Shown piece after piece: positions 33,992-43,154 of a DNA stretch of 64,000 bases (positions within the stretch are counted from its first letter, which is position 1; the number at the start of each line of letters is the position of its first letter). A program made the position numbers and the translations under genes. A model generated the notes under the pieces. It ran no database searches, was not told the origin of the DNA, and saw nothing but the letters and a program-made list of their open reading frames with translations. This DNA comes from JALZKA01 sp963734015 (GTDB lineage Bacteria; Actinomycetota; Thermoleophilia; Solirubrobacterales; 70-9): positions 1-64,000 of the forward strand of contig CAVTFG010000006.1 in the NCBI GenBank assembly GCA_963734015.1. The letters run 5' to 3'.

Positions 33992-35446
33992 TCAGGTCCA
34001 GGATTCGCGGCGGAGGACGCCGTCCGGCTCCACCACGAGGTGGACGCCGTCGAACTCCGGAGCGGGCATCGGATACTCCGAGCGCCTGTGCGGCCCGCGC
34101 GACTCGCGCCGCTCGGCAGCGGTCTCGCCGATCAGCGCCGCCAGCGGATAGGGGTCTGCCGCGAGCTCGCGGAGCCCGGCTTCCTCCCGACTCGGGCCTG
34201 CGAGCCGCCACACCGCGGCACGCGTCGCCACCGTGGGCGGGCGGAAGCGGAACTCCGGCGGCTCCGGAGGGTCGGTCCCGGCCGTATCCAGCGCCGCCGC
34301 CCGCGCCGCAGCGCGGGCACCGAACACGAAGCATTCGCTCAGCGAGTTGGACGCGAGACGGTTCGCTCCGTGGAGCCCGGTGCACGCGCATTCGCCCACG
34401 GCGAACAGACCGGGGAGGGTTGAATGCCCGTCGAGGTCGGTGACGATGCCGCCCATCAGGTAGTGCGCGGCCGGCGCCACGGGCACGGGGTCACGGGTCG
34501 GATCGATGCCCGCGCGCTGGAGCGCCGCGAAAACATTCGGGAATCGTGAGGGCTCCAGTTCCCGGAGGTCGATCCAGACGTGGTCGGAACCGTCGGCGCG
34601 CATCCGGTCGAGGACCGCCGCAGCCACCTGGTCGCGGGGAGCCAGCTCATCGGTGAAGCGGCGGCCGTCGGCTCCAACGAGGGTCGCTCCCTCCCCGCGG
34701 ACCGCTTCCGTGATCAAGGTGCCGTCGTGGTCGCCCGGCAGTGCGAGTGCAGTCGGATGGAACTGGCAGAACTCGAGGTCGGCGAGCTCGGCTCCCGCCG
34801 CGCTGGCGAGCACCGGCCCGGCGCCGATCGCGCCCCATGGGTTCGTGGTCCGCTGCCAGAGCGCTGCTCCGCCGCCGGTGGCGAGGATTGTCGCGGCGGC
34901 GCGAATTGGCCCCGCGTCGGTGAGAACGCCGGCGCAGCGGGTGCCGTCGCTCCAGAGCGCCAGCGCGGACGTGTTCTCGCGGACGTCGATGCCGGGCTCC
35001 TCGGCGACGAGGGTCGCAAGGCGGTCGGTGAGGGCGCGGCCCGTCTCACTCCCGCCGGCGTGCACGATCCGCCGCGCGGTATGGCCGCCCTCCAGGCCAA
35101 GCGAGAGCTCGCCGTCGGGCTCGGTATCGAACCGGACGCCGTGCGCCAGGAGCCACTCGACCGCCGCGGGGGCCTCCTCCACGAGCGCTCGTACCGCGGT
35201 GCCCCTGCAGAGACCCCGCCCGGCGGCGAGCGTGTCGGCGGCGTGCCGATCGGGCGAGTCGTCCGGCGCAAGCGCGGCCGCCAGGCCCCCCTGCGCCCAG
35301 TAGCTCGAGCTCTCCGGCAGCGGCTTGCGCGAAACGAGAACCACGCCGGCGCCCAGCGCGGCGGCGCGCACGGCGGCATGAAGGCCGGCGGCGCCGGCGC
35401 CGATTACGACGACCTGGGTCGTCTCGGTCTCGCCGGGAGGGGTCAC
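33992..35446 (-). CDS. nadB: L-aspartate oxidase
   Basis: 484 residues from GTG 35446. First enzyme of de novo NAD synthesis (aspartate to iminoaspartate). FAD motif TTQVVVIGAGAAGLHAAVRA, SSYWAQGGLAAAL, FCQFHPTAL, AAHYLMGGIVTDLDG and GECACTGLHGANRLASNSL are typical and separate it from succinate dehydrogenase. Neither nadA nor nadC is adjacent in this window. Divergent from the AcuC-like gene. Confidence 0.9.
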   Translation of the reverse strand: MTPPGETETTQVVVIGAGAAGLHAAVRAAALGAGVVLVSRKPLPESSSYWAQGGLAAALAPDDSPDRHAADTLAAGRGLCRGTAVRALVEEAPAAVEWLLAHGVRFDTEPDGELSLGLEGGHTARRIVHAGGSETGRALTDRLATLVAEEPGIDVRENTSALALWSDGTRCAGVLTDAGPIRAAATILATGGGAALWQRTTNPWGAIGAGPVLASAAGAELADLEFCQFHPTALALPGDHDGTLITEAVRGEGATLVGADGRRFTDELAPRDQVAAAVLDRMRADGSDHVWIDLRELEPSRFPNVFAALQRAGIDPTRDPVPVAPAAHYLMGGIVTDLDGHSTLPGLFAVGECACTGLHGANRLASNSLSECFVFGARAAARAAALDTAGTDPPEPPEFRFRPPTVATRAAVWRLAGPSREEAGLRELAADPYPLAALIGETAAERRESRGPHRRSEYPMPAPEFDGVHLVVEPDGVLRRESWT

Positions 35447-35496
35447 GGGCAGGCCGAGTACGGTACCCGCGCCACCACTTCCGCGCCGGTCGCAGC

Positions 35497-36501
35497 TTGA
35501 CGCTCTACTACTCACACCCGTCGTCCCTCCGGCACGAGACCGGCGGTCACCCCGAGAACGCCGGCCGGATTCGCGCGATCGACGCCGCGCTTGTGGGCGC
35601 CGCACTGGAGCTCGAGCGGCGCGAGCCGCCCCGCGCCTCCCGCGAGCAGCTCGAGCGCGTCCACACCCCGGACCACGTGACCGCCATCGAGGAGCTCTCC
35701 GCTTCGGGCGGGGGGATGATCGACATGGACACGATCGCCTCGGAGGGCTCCTGGGAGGCCGCCCTCCACGGCGCGGGGGCCGCGGCGGACGCGGTCGATC
35801 GCCTGCTGGCCGGAGAGAGCAGCGCCGCCTTCTGCGGCCTGCGGCCGCCGGGGCATCACGCCGAGCGGGGGCGTGCGATGGGCTTCTGCCTCTTCAACAA
35901 CATCGCGGTCGCAGCCGAGCAGGCGATCGCGGTGGGGGGCGCGGAACGCGTCCTGATCCTCGACTGGGACGTCCACCACGGCAACGGGACGGAGGAGATC
36001 TTCAGCGCGTCCGACACGGTCCTCTACTCGAGCATCCACCAATGGCCCCTCTACCCCGGAACGGGGGCCGCGGACTACGAGGGCGATGGACCGGGGGAGG
36101 GGTACACGATCAACATGCCGGTCGAGCCGGGAGCGGACTCGGAGCGGTTCCTGGCGCTCGTCCAACACGTCGTGGTACCGGTCGCGCGCGCGTTCGAGCC
36201 GGGGCTGATCGCGATCTCGGCCGGCTTCGACGCGCATCGCGCAGACCCGCTGGCATCGTGTCTGGTCGACGAGGACGGCTACCGGCAGATGTCGGCGGCG
36301 ATCCGTGACGTCGCGGCCGAGCTGGACATCCCCGTGCTGGTCTGCCTGGAGGGCGGCTACGACCCGGATGCGCTGGCGGCCTCCGTGGTCGCCACGCTCG
36401 AGGGGTTCGCCGGGTCCGACGCTCCGCCGCCGGCCGACCCGGATCTGGCCGAGCCGCATCGGGCCAGGGTGGCGCGGCGCTGGCCGGCGGGCGCCGGCTA
36501 G
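35497..36501 (+). CDS. AcuC/HDAC-like deacetylase
   Basis: 334 residues from TTG 35497. Class II-like histone-deacetylase fold: HPENAGRIRAIDAAL, RPPGHHAERGRAMGFCLFNN (catalytic His pair), LILDWDVHHGNGTEEIF (zinc Asp and His), AISAGFDAHRADPLA (second Asp), LEGGYDPDAL. May remove acetyl groups from proteins or polyamines; the sirtuin at 49378 is a second possible deacylase. It ends five bases before the convergent coiled-coil gene. Confidence 0.88.
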   Translation: MTLYYSHPSSLRHETGGHPENAGRIRAIDAALVGAALELERREPPRASREQLERVHTPDHVTAIEELSASGGGMIDMDTIASEGSWEAALHGAGAAADAVDRLLAGESSAAFCGLRPPGHHAERGRAMGFCLFNNIAVAAEQAIAVGGAERVLILDWDVHHGNGTEEIFSASDTVLYSSIHQWPLYPGTGAADYEGDGPGEGYTINMPVEPGADSERFLALVQHVVVPVARAFEPGLIAISAGFDAHRADPLASCLVDEDGYRQMSAAIRDVAAELDIPVLVCLEGGYDPDALAASVVATLEGFAGSDAPPPADPDLAEPHRARVARRWPAGAG

Positions 36502-36506
36502 ATCCT

Positions 36507-38428
36507 CTAGGGAACGACCCGGCTCTTGACCTCGGCCAGGAAGGCCTTGGGGAACCCGGGAACCTGCTCGAGATCGTCGACGGTGCTGAAGCCGCCGTGC
36601 TCGTCGCGGTGCCGGATCACTCGCTTCGCCTGGGTGACCGACATCCCGGTCTCCCGGAGCTCGTCGAATGAAGCGGACGAGAGGCTCAGCATGTCGTCGG
36701 AGGCCGGAGTGGCCTCCGTCTCGGGCTCCGGCGCCGGTGCGAGGCCGGCCTCGGGCTCGACCACGGGCTGCGCGGGCGCTTCCATCACCCAGTCCGGCGG
36801 CGCGATCTCGGCCGCGGCGGATCCGGCCCGCTCGACGACCTGGCCGATCCTGCCCTCGATTTCCTGGAAGCGGGTCTCGCGCTCGCGCTCGATCTCACGG
36901 CGCGCTTCGATCTCGACTTCGGTCGCCCGGCGTTCGGCCGCGACGGCGCGCTCGTGCGCCTCGTCGAGCCGGCGTTTCGTGGCCGCCAGCTCACCTTCGA
37001 TCGCAGACTGCTCGCGGATCAACTCCTGCTCGCGCGAACGCAGGGTCTCGCGCGCCTCCGTTTCGGAGCTGGCGATGGCCGCGGCGACCTCGCGCTCCAC
37101 CCTCTCGTCCGCGCCCTTGTTGCCGCGGTCCGCGCCTTCTCGGCCTCGGCTTCGATCCGCTTCTCCTGGTTGGCCCGGAGCCGATCCGCTTCGTCCGCGA
37201 GCTCCTGCTCGGCGGCCGCCACCCGGTCGGAGGCGGCGAGCGCGCGCTGCTCGATCTCCTGCAAGCGGCGGTTGGAGCTCTCGATGATGCGGGCCTTATC
37301 TTCCCGCTCCGCGTCGAGCTCCTCCTCGCGCGCCCGAAGCTCGGCGCCGTAGCGCTCGTGGGCCGCCTTGCGGGCGGCTTCGACCTCCAGCTTGGTGCGC
37401 TCCTCGGCCTCGCAAACCCGTTCGTCCAGGCTGGCCCGCAAGCTGTCGAGCTCGCGACGGAGGTCGGCGGTCTCAGCCTGGACTCGCTGGTCGGCCTCCT
37501 CTCGCAAGCGGCGTTCCGCCTCGGCCTCGGACTCCGCGTCCAGCTTCTCGCGGTCGCCTCCGTCCCTGGCCGCCGCCTTGACCCGCTTGTCCGCGCTGCG
37601 CTCGACCTGCCGCACCTGGTCGCGGAGCCAGTTCGCGGCGCCGTTTCGAGCCTGCTCCTCGAGCGCCTGCGCCGCGTCCGGCGCGACGGTCGCCCGCTCC
37701 TCGGCCTCGCTCGCCCGGCGCTCCGCCTCGGTCAGCTTCGCCTCGAGTTCCTCCGCGCGTGCCTCGCCTTCGCGCTTCGCGCGCTCCAGGTCCTCCTCCA
37801 GGGCATTGATCTCCTCGACCGCCTGCTGCTCGACGGCCTGCGCCGCTGCGAGCTCCGCAGCGCGGATTCGCTCGTCGGTGTCGGCCGGCGGCGCCGGCTC
37901 GGCTGCCGGTGCCGGTGGTTCCGGGCGACGGGTCTGGACGGGCTTGGTCTCGGGCTCGCGCTCGGCGTCAGGCGGTTCGGAGGCCGTCGGCTCGCTCGCC
38001 GGCACGAACGCGTCGGAATCGTCCTCGGAGCCGTCGTCGACCTGCCATTCATGCTTGGTGACGCGTTTCTTGTGTTCCTGCGCGCGCTCGGGGGGCGCGG
38101 TGGCCGCCGCGTTCGCCGTGTCCTCCTCGGGCGGGGCAGCGGGGCCGCTCACCACGATGCCTTCGGGTCTGAAGTCGTCGGGCTCCGGCGCATCCCGGGA
38201 CGGGGCGAGGTCCGGCATCGTGAACTCGTTCGTGTCCGCCTCGCGGTCGAAGAACCCGTTTTGGGGCTCCTCGGGAGAGGTGGCCTGCACTTGGGTCGGC
38301 GGGTCGGAGCCGCGGTGTGCGGCGCCGTTCGTGGAGCTGCCATTGCTCGGCGTCCCCGGATTCTCGCCCGCGGTCGCGCTCGACTCCTCATCGTCGCGTC
38401 GGAACTTGCTGAATCCGCGTTTGGGCAT
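36507..38428 (-). CDS. Long coiled-coil protein with C-terminal helix-hairpin-helix (frameshifted)
   Basis: About 640 residues once a frame break near 37105-37115 is bridged. It starts MPKRGFSKFRRDDEESSATA, has an acidic/Pro-rich region (to residue 200), then about 300 residues of highly charged coiled coil (Glu/Arg/Ala heptads such as EEDLERAKREGEARAEELEA). The C-terminus carries a ComEA-like HhH: SSASFDELRETGMSVTQAKR and FSTVDDLEQVPGFPKAF. A similar HhH ending is found at 63486-63938. No membrane segment. A scaffold or DNA-associated structural role is inferred. Divergent from the pilin. Confidence 0.55.
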
Positions 38429-38563
38429 GACGCCGCACCATACGGAATGTCGAGCGCGTTGGTTCCAGTTCCCTCTTGGCGCGAATTCGTCGCTGGTTCG
38501 CCTTGTTCGGGGCTTCCTTCCGGCCGACCATTCCGGGACTCGAAACGCGAAGAAAGGAACATC

Positions 38564-38785
38564 GTGCACGGCATCGAAACGCGGCGTTTGCAGGTGGTCG
38601 CCCGGTTGCGCGGCGAGCGCGGACAGGGGACGGTCGAGTACGTCGGCCTGATCCTGCTCGTCTCGCTCCTGATGGTCGGGATGGTGGCCGCGATGAAGGG
38701 CTTCCAGGGTGAGCAGGGCCTGGAGATCGCCGAGGTCATCGTCGCCAAGATCAAGTCCGCGGTGAACGCGATCACGTTCAAGTAG
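38564..38785 (+). CDS. Flp/Tad-type pilin-like small protein
   Basis: 73 residues from GTG 38564 with AAAGGA upstream. A short basic leader ends in RGERGQGTVEYVGLILLVSL, the prepilin-type motif (Gly followed by Glu at +5 and hydrophobic stretch) seen in Flp pilins. The rest is a short amphipathic tail. No tad assembly genes are in the window, so it would rely on machinery elsewhere. Confidence 0.65.
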   Translation: MHGIETRRLQVVARLRGERGQGTVEYVGLILLVSLLMVGMVAAMKGFQGEQGLEIAEVIVAKIKSAVNAITFK

Positions 38786-38835
38786 GGATCCACGTACGGC
38801 CGGGGTGCGGGCGGTCTGCGAGACTGGCGCGCGCG

Positions 38836-39555
38836 ATGGCGTCTCGCAGCTACGACCGCTCCCCGGCCGACCCGCGTCCGGTCGAGATCGAGCCCGGGTT
38901 CGTCCGTACCGCGACGGGCTCCGCCCTGTACTCGCAAGGCGAGACCCGCGTGATTTGCACCGCCTCGGTGAGCGACTCGGTGCCGCGATGGCTCAAGGGC
39001 TCCGGCCGCGGCTGGGTGACCGCCGAGTACGCGATGCTTCCGGCGTCGACCGGTGAGCGGAAGGAGCGGGATTCGAAGCGCGGCAAGCAGGACGGGCGCG
39101 GTGTCGAGATCCAGCGCCTGATCGGCCGCTCGCTTCGGGCCGTGGTGGACCTCGAAGCCTTGGGCGAGCGGAGCGTCTATGTCGACTGCGACGTCCTCCA
39201 GGCCGATGGAGGGACAAGGTGTGCCGCGATCACCGGGGGCTGGGTCGCCCTCCGGCTTGCGCTCAACCGATTGCGCGACGAGGGCGACCTCGAGACCGAT
39301 CCCCTGACCGGCTCGCTGGCCGCGATCAGCTGCGGCATCGTCGACGGCGACGCGCTCTGCGACCTCGACTACTCCGAGGACTCGCGGGCGGAGGTGGACG
39401 CGAACATCGTGATGGCCGGTGACGGCGGCCTCGTCGAGGTGCAGGCAACCGCCGAGCGGACGCCGGTTTCGAAGACGCGCCTGGACGATCTGCTGGCCCT
39501 CGCGGAGCCTGCAATCGCAACGCTTCGCGACGCCCAGGCGGCCGCCTGCGGCTGA
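38836..39555 (+). CDS. rph: RNase PH
   Basis: 239 residues from ATG 38836. Phosphorolytic 3' exonuclease finishing tRNA ends: RPVEIEPGFVRTATGSALYS, WVTAEYAMLPASTGERKERD, RGVEIQRLIGRSLRAVVDLE, DCDVLQADGGTRCAAITGG, CDLDYSEDSRAEVDANIVMA. It is followed at once by rdgB, a common pairing. Confidence 0.95.
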   Translation: MASRSYDRSPADPRPVEIEPGFVRTATGSALYSQGETRVICTASVSDSVPRWLKGSGRGWVTAEYAMLPASTGERKERDSKRGKQDGRGVEIQRLIGRSLRAVVDLEALGERSVYVDCDVLQADGGTRCAAITGGWVALRLALNRLRDEGDLETDPLTGSLAAISCGIVDGDALCDLDYSEDSRAEVDANIVMAGDGGLVEVQATAERTPVSKTRLDDLLALAEPAIATLRDAQAAACG

Positions 39556-39569
39556 CCGCCACCCTCGTG

Positions 39570-40160
39570 ATGCGACTCGTCGTCGCCACCCGCAACGAGC
39601 ACAAGCTCCAGGAGCTCGGCGAGATCCTCTCCGGCTTCGACCTGGTGCCGCTGCCACCGGAGGTCGACCTGCCGCCCGAGGAGGGAGAGACCTTCGCGGC
39701 CAACGCCATGATCAAGGCCCGTGCGGCCAGGGCCGCCGGAGGCGGGGCAGCACTGGCCGACGACTCCGGGATCAGCGCGCGGGCGCTGGATGGGCGTCCC
39801 GGAGTCCGCTCCGCCCGGTATGCGGGCGAGCACGCGACCGACGAACAGAACCTCGCGCTCCTGATCGACGAGCTGCGCGACCATGAGGATCGCGCGGTCG
39901 CATACATCTGCGCGCTGGCGTACATCGACGCCGACGGCGCGGAGACCGTCGTGGAGGGTCGCTGCGAGGGAGAGCTGATCTCGGAGCCGCGCGGGGACGG
40001 CGGCTTCGGCTACGACCCCGCCTTCGTGCCCTTCGACACCGGCGATGGGGACGACCGAACGATGGCGGAACTGAGCCCAGCGGAGAAGCACGCGATCAGC
40101 CACCGGGGCCGGGCGGCAGCTGCACTGCGCCGGGTGCTCGAGGCGGGCAGGGAACGTTGA
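39570..40160 (+). CDS. rdgB: XTP/dITP diphosphatase (Ham1/RdgB)
   Basis: 196 residues from ATG 39570 (a GTG immediately precedes it). House-cleaning nucleotidase: VVATRNEHKLQELGEIL, ALADDSGISARALDGRPGVR, SARYAGEH, GFGYDPAFVP, AELSPAEKHAISHRGRA. Lies 14 bases after rph; its stop overlaps the start of the cation transporter (TGATG). Confidence 0.95.
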   Translation: MRLVVATRNEHKLQELGEILSGFDLVPLPPEVDLPPEEGETFAANAMIKARAARAAGGGAALADDSGISARALDGRPGVRSARYAGEHATDEQNLALLIDELRDHEDRAVAYICALAYIDADGAETVVEGRCEGELISEPRGDGGFGYDPAFVPFDTGDGDDRTMAELSPAEKHAISHRGRAAAALRRVLEAGRER

Positions 40161-41074
40161 TGACGACCCGCTCGGGTGCCGCCTGGGTCTCAGTGCTCTC
40201 GAACACGGCGCTGATCGTCCTGAAGCTCTTCGCCGCGATCGTCACGGGCTCGATTGCGCTCCTGACGGAGGCCTTCCAGTCGATCATCGACCTGCTCGCG
40301 TCGACGATCGCGCTCCTCTCGATCCGGCGGGCCGAGCAGCCTCCCGACGAGGATCACACCTACGGCCATGAAAAGGCCGAGAACCTAGCCGCCGCGTTCG
40401 AGGGCGTGCTGATCCTAGGCGGGGCCGGCCTGATCATCTACGAGGCGGCTGGTCGGCTTGCCGACCCGCCCGAGCTCGAGAGCCTCGGGGTGGGCATCGT
40501 GGTGATCGCCGTGACGATCGTCATCAACCTCGTCGTATCGGCGTTCCTCTCGCGGCGCGCTCGGCAGTTCGGTTCACCGGCGCTCGAAGGGGACGCCGCT
40601 CACCTGTTCACGGATGCTCTCAGCTCGATCGGGGTGCTTGTCGGCCTAGTCGCCGTCGCCATCACCGACGAGGTGGTCTTCGACGCGATCGCCGCGATCC
40701 TCGTCGCCCTCGCGATCATCTACACGGGCGTGCGGATCGTTGCCCGCTCGGGCCGGGTCCTGGTTGACGAGGCGCCGCCGCCCGAGGAGCTCGATCGGAT
40801 CGAGGCCGCGATTGCCGCCGCCGCGATCCCCGAGATGATCGGCTACCACAAGCTGCGCGCGCGCAGGGCGGGGCGTCGCAGGTGGATGGATCTCCATGTC
40901 CAGTTCCGGGACGGGACCTCGCTCGAGCGGGCCCACGAGGCGGCGCACCAGCTCCGCGACGTGATCCGCGCGCAGGTCCCCGACGCGGACGTCCTGATCC
41001 ACGTCGAGCCGGAGAGCTCGGTGCGCGAGATGGGCGACAGTCCGCTTCGTTGGGGCGAGTCGCGCAACGGCTAG
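40160..41074 (+). CDS. Cation diffusion facilitator (CDF) transporter
   Basis: 304 residues from ATG 40160. Six membrane helices with the family layout; GSIALLTEAFQSIIDLLAS in TM2 and GDAAHLFTDALSSIGVLVG in TM5 (HxxxD). The TM2 site has Gln in place of the usual His or Asp, so metal specificity may differ from Zn exporters. The TM4/5 loop HTYGHEKAENLAAAFEGVL is typical. The C-terminal cytoplasmic domain ends DADVLIHVEPESS. Proton antiport is expected from the family. Confidence 0.85.
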   Translation: MTTRSGAAWVSVLSNTALIVLKLFAAIVTGSIALLTEAFQSIIDLLASTIALLSIRRAEQPPDEDHTYGHEKAENLAAAFEGVLILGGAGLIIYEAAGRLADPPELESLGVGIVVIAVTIVINLVVSAFLSRRARQFGSPALEGDAAHLFTDALSSIGVLVGLVAVAITDEVVFDAIAAILVALAIIYTGVRIVARSGRVLVDEAPPPEELDRIEAAIAAAAIPEMIGYHKLRARRAGRRRWMDLHVQFRDGTSLERAHEAAHQLRDVIRAQVPDADVLIHVEPESSVREMGDSPLRWGESRNG

Positions 41075-41086
41075 ATCATCTAGGCC

Positions 41087-41227
41087 TCAGGTCAGGTTGA
41101 CGGCGGCGGCCACACCGACCGCGACGAGCGTGATCGAGTAGCCGGTGTAACCGTTCAGCGCCAGCAGGATCGCCACGATGGCGCAGATGACGACGGTCGT
41201 GGTCCAGGAGACTCTTGCCGCATTCAC
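41087..41227 (-). CDS. Small membrane protein, 46 aa
   Basis: GTG at 41227, stop TGA at 41087-41089. One long hydrophobic stretch or two short ones (TTTVVICAIVAILLALNGYT, then ITLVAVGVAAAVNL). Its start is 19 bases from the start of the divergent Roadblock gene, so the two would share a very short promoter region. Reading frame supported by hydrophobicity only. Confidence 0.4.
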   Translation of the reverse strand: MNAARVSWTTTVVICAIVAILLALNGYTGYSITLVAVGVAAAVNLT

Positions 41228-41246
41228 GGTCTATATGTTCCAACAC

Positions 41247-41651
41247 ATGGCGGACCAAACGGGGGGCGAGACCCCCGAGTCGGGGCCGACGGGGCCGACG
41301 GCAGCGGAGGCGGAGTTCGCTGCGGCCCGGTTCCGCAGCCTCTCGGACGAGATCCGCGGCTGCGCGATCCTGGGGCCCCGGGGCGTCCTGGCGGCCACGG
41401 GCGATCTCGAAGCCTGGGCCGCGCCGGCGGCCGAGATGCTCGCCGCGGCGGACGCGGCCGCGGGAGGCAATTCGAGCCATGCCCACGTTGCGACCGAGGA
41501 GGGCGAGGCCTACGTCGTGCGCCTGGCCGGCCTCGCGATGGTGGCCGTGACCGACCGGTTCACGCTCGCGTCCCTCGTCCTCGCCGACATGCGTGCGACC
41601 CTCCGCGAGCTCGCGCGGCCGGCGGACGAGTCAATCGCGGAGGCTGCCTGA
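41247..41651 (+). CDS. Roadblock/LC7-like protein
   Basis: 134 residues from ATG 41247 (earlier in-frame starts overlap the divergent small gene). The second half has the Roadblock pattern: IRGCAILGPRGVLAATGDLE, HAHVATEEGEAYVVRLAGLA, VTDRFTLASLVLADMRATLR. Such proteins bind small GTPases (MglB-like), or in actinobacteria act in multi-gene signalling sets. No MglA-like GTPase is nearby. ATG of the next ORF overlaps its stop. Confidence 0.62.
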   Translation: MADQTGGETPESGPTGPTAAEAEFAAARFRSLSDEIRGCAILGPRGVLAATGDLEAWAAPAAEMLAAADAAAGGNSSHAHVATEEGEAYVVRLAGLAMVAVTDRFTLASLVLADMRATLRELARPADESIAEAA

Positions 41652-41860
41652 TGCCCCCGAAGCCGCACCGCCTCGTGATGGACCGCGTTTCCGGCTACGC
41701 CGACGAGGCCGCCGCGTATCTTCGCCGCCGACGGCTCACGCGCAAGCCGTTCGCGCGCGTCTACGCCGAGGGCGGCGGCGGCGCGATGCACCCGCCCGAG
41801 ACCGAGTCCGGCCGTGCGCTCTTCCTCGCGGCCGCCCGCCTGATCGACACGGCGCGCTGA
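41651..41860 (+). CDS. Small basic protein downstream of Roadblock
   Basis: 69 residues, start overlapping the Roadblock stop (TGATG). Basic N-terminus with YADEAAAYLRRRRLTRKPFA and a helical C-terminus (ESGRALFLAAARLIDTAR). Not recognised; coupling suggests joint function with the Roadblock protein. Confidence 0.5.
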   Translation: MPPKPHRLVMDRVSGYADEAAAYLRRRRLTRKPFARVYAEGGGGAMHPPETESGRALFLAAARLIDTAR

Positions 41861-41870
41861 GCGCCGCGCG

Positions 41871-42266
41871 CTACTCCGGCCAGAAGTCTTCCTGCTTCTC
41901 GAACGGGGCGTCGGCCAACCGCGTCGACATGAGCACCAGCTCTGCGTCGCCCTCGGCGTCGTTGTGGACGGAGTAGAACTCCGCGCCGGTCAGTCGCACG
42001 GCCGACTTCGGCCCGGCCTCGAAGACCTCGTCGCCCACCTTGAACGTGACCGTGCCGGCCTGGACGAAGTAGATCTCCTCCTGCCCCGGGTGGCGGTGCC
42101 CATAGCTTCCGCGCCCGCCGGTGCCGCCCGGCATCGACCGCCACGAGAACGAGACCTGCTCGGTTCCAAGCGCGTCGGAATACCAGCGCATCTCACCGAA
42201 CCCCGGCCACTGGGACATCCAGTCCGTCGCCTGCTCCCGCGTCGCGAGCGTGTAGCCCGAGGCCAT
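41871..42266 (-). CDS. Cupin-2 domain protein
   Basis: 131 residues from ATG 42266 (a TTG at 42275 gives three more residues). Cupin motif 1 is YGHRHPGQEEIYFVQAG and motif 2 ALVLM-side PKSAVRLTGAEFYSVHND; GHRHPGQEE has the His, His and Glu ligands and HND the last His. A small metal-binding beta barrel, function unknown. Preceded by family B copy B3, whose AAGGG may act as ribosome binding site. Confidence 0.75.
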   Translation of the reverse strand: MASGYTLATREQATDWMSQWPGFGEMRWYSDALGTEQVSFSWRSMPGGTGGRGSYGHRHPGQEEIYFVQAGTVTFKVGDEVFEAGPKSAVRLTGAEFYSVHNDAEGDAELVLMSTRLADAPFEKQEDFWPE

Positions 42267-42276
42267 CAGAGACAAG

Positions 42277-42321
42277 CCCTTACCAGGGGGGCAAATCTTG
42301 TTTCGCGCCTTACGTCGCTCA
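42277..42321 (-). repeat. Dispersed structured repeat, family B, copy B3
   Basis: Minus-strand reading: TGAGCGAC-GTAA-GGCGC with a GNRA loop, GAAACAAGATTTG, C run, hairpin CCCT-GGTA-AGGG. ACAAG and CTTGT flanking hairpin 2 can pair too. It ends 10-11 bases before the cupin ATG, with AAGGG in the ribosome-binding position. Confidence 0.7.
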
Positions 42322-42325
42322 TCAA

Positions 42326-42664
42326 CTAGTCCTCGCGCCCCGGGTCCTGGCCGTCCTCGCCCTCGTCCTCTTCGTCGTCCGTCTGCTCGAGCGCGGTCGC
42401 CGAGACGGAGCCTCGCAAGCCGGGGTGATAGTGCGTCTGGAACTCCACGAGCGTCTCGTCGAGCGCGTTCTCGTCGACGGGGACGTTCTCGGAGATGCGC
42501 ACCCAGTCAGCGCCCTCGTAGGCCTCCATGTTGAAGACCTCCTGGTCGATGGACGACGAGTCGTCCACGATCACGACGACCTCCGTCTGCGGGTTGAAGT
42601 ACGTGCCCGGACGGACCACCAGGTCCTCCAGTTCGACGATCTCCTCGCGCTGCTCCGGGCTCAT
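42326..42664 (-). CDS. Uncharacterised acidic protein, 112 aa
   Basis: Not recognised. EIVELEDLVVRPGTYFNPQT and EVVVIVDDSSSIDQEVFNME suggest a compact mixed fold, with a disordered acidic tail (QTDDEEDEGEDGQDPGRED). Same strand as its neighbours, ending just before repeat B3. Confidence 0.5.
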   Translation of the reverse strand: MSPEQREEIVELEDLVVRPGTYFNPQTEVVVIVDDSSSIDQEVFNMEAYEGADWVRISENVPVDENALDETLVEFQTHYHPGLRGSVSATALEQTDDEEDEGEDGQDPGRED

Positions 42665-42683
42665 GGCCCTAGCGTAATTGTTC

Positions 42684-43148
42684 CTACTGGCCCAGGGACT
42701 CCAGTTCGTCCAGCTGGCGTTCGACCTCGGCGTCGACGTCGAGCGGGTCCCGGCCCATCCGGATGCGCCGGGCGTTGGAGGCCTCGACGAGCTCGCGAAC
42801 CTCGGCGACGAGCTGCGCGTCCGCCCGCAGGCCGGTGCCGGCGCCGCGCTCGGCGGCCAGCAGGCGCTCGAGCTCGGTCTCCACGTCGAGCGGCTCCTCG
42901 CCGCGCTGACCCTGGCGGTAGGCCTTCGCCTCGAGGAACTGGCGGATCTCCGCCTCCCGCAGCGCCGGCGAGGTCGGCGCCGGCGCCCCGGCTCCCTTCT
43001 GGGGCATGTCCTGATCGATCGAGAGCGGGCCCTTGCCGATCTGCTTGAAGGCGGCGCCGGCGCCGGCGAAACTCAGCGCCGCGATCGGGATCGCGACGAG
43101 CACGATGACCAGAATCGCCTCGCCGTTGGAAAGCGCGAACTGGGCCAC
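42684..43148 (-). CDS. Membrane-anchored uncharacterised protein, 154 aa
   Basis: GTG at 43148. N-terminal membrane helix (residues 10-32, EAILVIVLVAIPIAALSFAG) then a helical cytoplasmic part with two similar motifs: RQGQRGEEPLDVETELERLL and ARRIRMGRDPLDVDAEVERQ, i.e. a tandem R-x-x-x-G-x-x-PLDV-(E/D)-x-E-(L/V)-E-R unit. The ribosome binding site AGGGAG is provided by hairpin 2 of repeat B4. Function unknown. Confidence 0.55.
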   Translation of the reverse strand: MAQFALSNGEAILVIVLVAIPIAALSFAGAGAAFKQIGKGPLSIDQDMPQKGAGAPAPTSPALREAEIRQFLEAKAYRQGQRGEEPLDVETELERLLAAERGAGTGLRADAQLVAEVRELVEASNARRIRMGRDPLDVDAEVERQLDELESLGQ

Positions 43149-43154
43149 GATTAC

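Noticed and set aside
35320..35345. GCGCGAAACGAGAACC inside nadB as a sixth family B copy
   Set aside because: Lies within conserved coding sequence and lacks both hairpins and the C run.
38564..38785. A complete Tad pilus locus
   Set aside because: Only the pilin-like gene is present; neighbours are rph, rdgB and a coiled-coil gene, none of the assembly components.
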